From Salinibacterium sp. G-O1 (GTDB lineage Bacteria > Actinomycetota > Actinomycetes > Actinomycetales > Microbacteriaceae), in contig NZ_JASISV010000001.1 in assembly GCF_030063305.1 (NCBI RefSeq), positions 248,001 through 312,000 of the forward strand: 64,000 nt of DNA. Reading direction: 5' to 3'. Under the pieces are notes generated by a model. That model made no database searches. It had not been told where the DNA came from and was given only the letters and a program-made list of their open reading frames with translations. The position numbers and the translations under genes were made by a program. Positions 62,201-64,000 of the stretch are shown in pieces; the first letter of the stretch is position 1; the number at the start of each line of letters is the position of its first letter.

Positions 62201-62209
62201 ATGTAACAT
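62201..62209. promoter_or_regulatory. Candidate HipB operator, site 2
   Basis: ATGT and ACAT flank a single A, repeating the core of site 1 eighteen bases away (centre to centre). Two such sites fit dimeric repressor binding as in hipBA promoters. Confidence 0.45.
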
Positions 62210-62249
62210 GAGTGTGACAAGAGTATGCCTTGGAGCTAAGAAGGGTCAG

Positions 62250-62606
62250 ATGCGCATTCGAACACCTACCGACTTCGGTGCTATCGCGCGACAGCGGAGG
62301 CGCGATCTAAAGCTCTCCCAGAACGCCCTAGCGGAGCGTTCGGGCGTGACTCGTCAGTGGTTGGTGCGGTTCGAGAAGGGCGGTAGCGAAGTCGCCTTGT
62401 CCAAAGCCTTTGCAGTGCTCGCGGAACTCGATCTAGTCGTGCGGGTCGACGCGCTCAGGTCGGGTGGCGACGCAATTCCGCGGTTACTGATTCCCAACAT
62501 GACCGTGTCCGAGTTGCGCATGGACTCAGCGAAGCTTTCGAAGGTCCGCGAGGCGATCCATTTCATCGACCGAGATTCATCGAACTCAGCGGTGCGGAAT
62601 GACTGA
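62250..62606 (+). CDS. hipB: HipB-type antitoxin, HTH regulator
   Basis: A 118-residue Cro/C1-type helix-turn-helix protein (RQRRRDLKLSQNALAERSGVTRQWLVRFEKG) with a C-terminal tail that ends in polar residues. It binds its own promoter and the toxin HipA. ATG 62250 follows AAGG by six bases; a longer frame upstream runs through the promoter region. It overlaps hipA by eight bases. Its AT content and codon use are less GC-biased than most neighbours, which fits horizontal gain, though this is only an impression. Confidence 0.87.
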   Translation: MRIRTPTDFGAIARQRRRDLKLSQNALAERSGVTRQWLVRFEKGGSEVALSKAFAVLAELDLVVRVDALRSGGDAIPRLLIPNMTVSELRMDSAKLSKVREAIHFIDRDSSNSAVRND

Positions 62607-63903
62607 AGATCTAGACGTCCATATGTATGGCTATCGTGTTGGGACTCTGACCCGAATCGCGACCGAGGACTATTTGCTCGTTTACGACGAAAATTGGTCG
62701 AGCGCCGACGAATCTGTGCCCCTATCCATTTCTCTTCCTCTGTCTCAAAAAGAACACCGTGGACGAGGGTTGACCAACTTCATCGACAACCTCCTTCCGG
62801 ACAATCCGGATGTGCGCCAACGATGGGCCACCGATGCGGGGCTCGACAGCGTTGAGCCGTTTCTTCTCCTTCGCGAATACGGGCAGGACGTAGCGGGTGC
62901 CGCATCCTTTCGGTCTTCGGGAGCGTCCGTGACCTCGACGAGGCGCATGATTACAGGTGCCGAGATCGCGGACCGCATTCGCGAGATCCGTAGTGACGAC
63001 ACCGCATGGCACGACGACCGACAACCGGCGCCCGGGCAATTCTCACTCGGCGGCGCCCAGAGGAAGTTTTCGCTTGCTCGACATGGCGAAGACTGGTTCG
63101 AGACCTCCGGCGATGATGCCTCAACACACTTGTTCAAGCCACAAGTCGAGGGCGTCCCAGACGGCGAGCTAGTCGAATACCTAGTCATGCGTACGGCCTA
63201 CTTGTTGGGGATTCCGACCGCGAGGGTGGAACTCTTCACAAGCGGCGGTCAGCATTCCCTCGTTGTCGAGAGATTTGACCGGCGCGTCGAGCACGGCCAA
63301 ACCATTCGGCTGCACCAAGAAGACTTACTCCAGGCGCTCGGCCAGCCGAAGCTGCGCAAGTACGAGAAACATGGGGGTCCCGGCATCGACTCGATTGCCG
63401 CGATGCTCTCCCAGCATGCAGATGCTGAGTCCCTCAGACGTTACGCAGCCATGCTGTTCTTCTCGTGGATCGTTCTTTCGACGGACGCGCACGCGAAGAA
63501 CTACTCGATCTTCCTGGGACCGGAAGGAGCAAGTCTGACACCGATGTACGACGCTTCTTCGGTGCTTCCATATCTCGGTCGCGATCCAGCACTCGACCAC
63601 CCCTCTCTCCGGCAACGTGCGAGCGAGATTGAACTATCGGTTCGCTTCGGGGCAAGCAATCTTGCGGGCGACGTAGCTCGATTCGAGCTTGAGACAGTAG
63701 CGCGCCAATGTCGAATGGCTAGCGATGACCTGCTGTCAGTTGTAGCACTGCAAATCCTTGAGATCGGGGACGTCATGTCTGACGCTGCCTCGGACATGCC
63801 CGCCGAGCTCCAAACGGACACGATCGCGCGCGTTGTGGATTGGATGCCGGTTCGCGCTAAGCAGGCGGCAGAAGCGATTGGTGTTGCGGGTCTTTTAGCC
63901 TGA
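62599..63903 (+). CDS. hipA: HipA-type serine/threonine kinase toxin
   Basis: A 434-residue kinase. The N-terminal subdomain (residues 1-~110) resembles HipA N1 (SISLPLSQ, LTNFIDNLLPDNPDVRQRW). The kinase core has FSLGGAQRKFSL (P-loop region), the catalytic segment STDAHAKNYSIFL (DxHxKN) and MYDASSVLP (metal-binding DxxS). HipA kinases phosphorylate glutamyl-tRNA synthetase or related targets and stop growth until HipB binds. The start overlaps hipB. Both motifs look intact, so the toxin is probably active. Confidence 0.9.
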   Translation: MTEDLDVHMYGYRVGTLTRIATEDYLLVYDENWSSADESVPLSISLPLSQKEHRGRGLTNFIDNLLPDNPDVRQRWATDAGLDSVEPFLLLREYGQDVAGAASFRSSGASVTSTRRMITGAEIADRIREIRSDDTAWHDDRQPAPGQFSLGGAQRKFSLARHGEDWFETSGDDASTHLFKPQVEGVPDGELVEYLVMRTAYLLGIPTARVELFTSGGQHSLVVERFDRRVEHGQTIRLHQEDLLQALGQPKLRKYEKHGGPGIDSIAAMLSQHADAESLRRYAAMLFFSWIVLSTDAHAKNYSIFLGPEGASLTPMYDASSVLPYLGRDPALDHPSLRQRASEIELSVRFGASNLAGDVARFELETVARQCRMASDDLLSVVALQILEIGDVMSDAASDMPAELQTDTIARVVDWMPVRAKQAAEAIGVAGLLA

Positions 63904-63938
63904 CCGCGCTAACCTGACCGCGATCTCACACGGCGAAC

Positions 63939-64000
63939 CTAGTCGATGACATCAGCTTCGCTCAGGGCTCCTTCGAGAACGGCCTGAACCTCCTTCGCGT
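63939..64000 (-). CDS. C-terminal end of an unidentified minus-strand gene
   Basis: Reading the complement from the window end gives an uninterrupted frame ending AKEVQAVLEGALSEADVID and then a TAG stop at 63939-63941. Charged, helix-like composition and the absence of an in-frame stop support a real gene tail, but only about 20 codons are visible. Confidence 0.4.
   Translation of the reverse strand, partial: AKEVQAVLEGALSEADVID

Noticed and set aside
1-64000. CRISPR array, insertion sequence, prophage or tRNA gene
   Set aside because: No regularly spaced repeats, transposase or integrase proteins, phage structural genes or tRNA-like cloverleaf sequences were recognised on either strand.

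Overview
The window is a high-GC actinobacterial chromosome segment. Codon use is strongly GC3-biased, GTG and TTG starts occur, four-base ATGA/GTGA gene overlaps are common, and a DUF222-HNH nuclease and an ECF transporter with fused subunits are present. The recurring word GGATGC/GCATCC and the gene content suggest a Microbacteriaceae-like soil or plant-associated bacterium; this is inference. No tRNA, rRNA, insertion sequence, prophage or CRISPR array was seen.

Layout. 1-8.5 kb: tail of RecQ, thioredoxin, CPA1 antiporter, acyl-CoA oxidase, PlsC, TspO-like protein, zinc metallopeptidase and MOSC protein. 8.5-16.2 kb: cobalamin-dependent methionine synthase converging on an ECF importer operon (lipoprotein, T-A-A fusion, S component) preceded by an alpha/beta hydrolase. 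16.2-23.1 kb: IclR-type regulator diverging from an operon with a complete polar-amino-acid-type ABC importer, a D-2-hydroxyacid dehydrogenase, a fumarylacetoacetase-family enzyme and a KDG-kinase-like sugar kinase. 23.1-33.9 kb: branched-chain amino acid catabolism (acyl-CoA dehydrogenase, TetR, biotin-dependent carboxylase beta and alpha, MaoC, CitE, Lrp regulator, BCKDH E1alpha/E1beta/E2). Its gene set matches the accD1-accA1-fadE19-maoC-citE-bkdABC locus known from Mycobacterium tuberculosis. 34.2-38.0 kb: semialdehyde dehydrogenase, CaiB-type CoA transferase and glutaryl-CoA-dehydrogenase-like enzyme, possibly for glutarate. 38.2-41.8 kb: a very long patatin with a membrane C-terminus. 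41.8-44.6 kb: compact arsenic cassette (flavin monooxygenase-ArsC fusion, ArsR, aquaglyceroporin). 44.7-47.8 kb: flavodoxin, a small candidate gene, SDR and HNH protein.

48.0-61.0 kb is the most unusual part. It is a carbohydrate locus with SGNH esterase, GH130 phosphorylase, LacI regulator, two paralogous FAD oxidoreductases, an ABC sugar importer lacking its ATPase, and a 1220-residue secreted protein. In that protein two golvesin-like repeats appear to interrupt a CBM4/9-like domain. The locus looks like a glycan-uptake system with oxidative and phosphorolytic cytoplasmic steps; its substrate cannot be read from the sequence. The window closes with a PucR-type regulator, a HipBA toxin-antitoxin pair and the tail of an unidentified minus-strand gene.

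Regulatory DNA is unusually legible: twin TetR operators, a perfect IclR-region palindrome, an ArsR-region palindrome, HipB-region palindromes, a perfect 14-bp palindrome ahead of a 64-codon candidate gene, and hairpins straddling stop codons.
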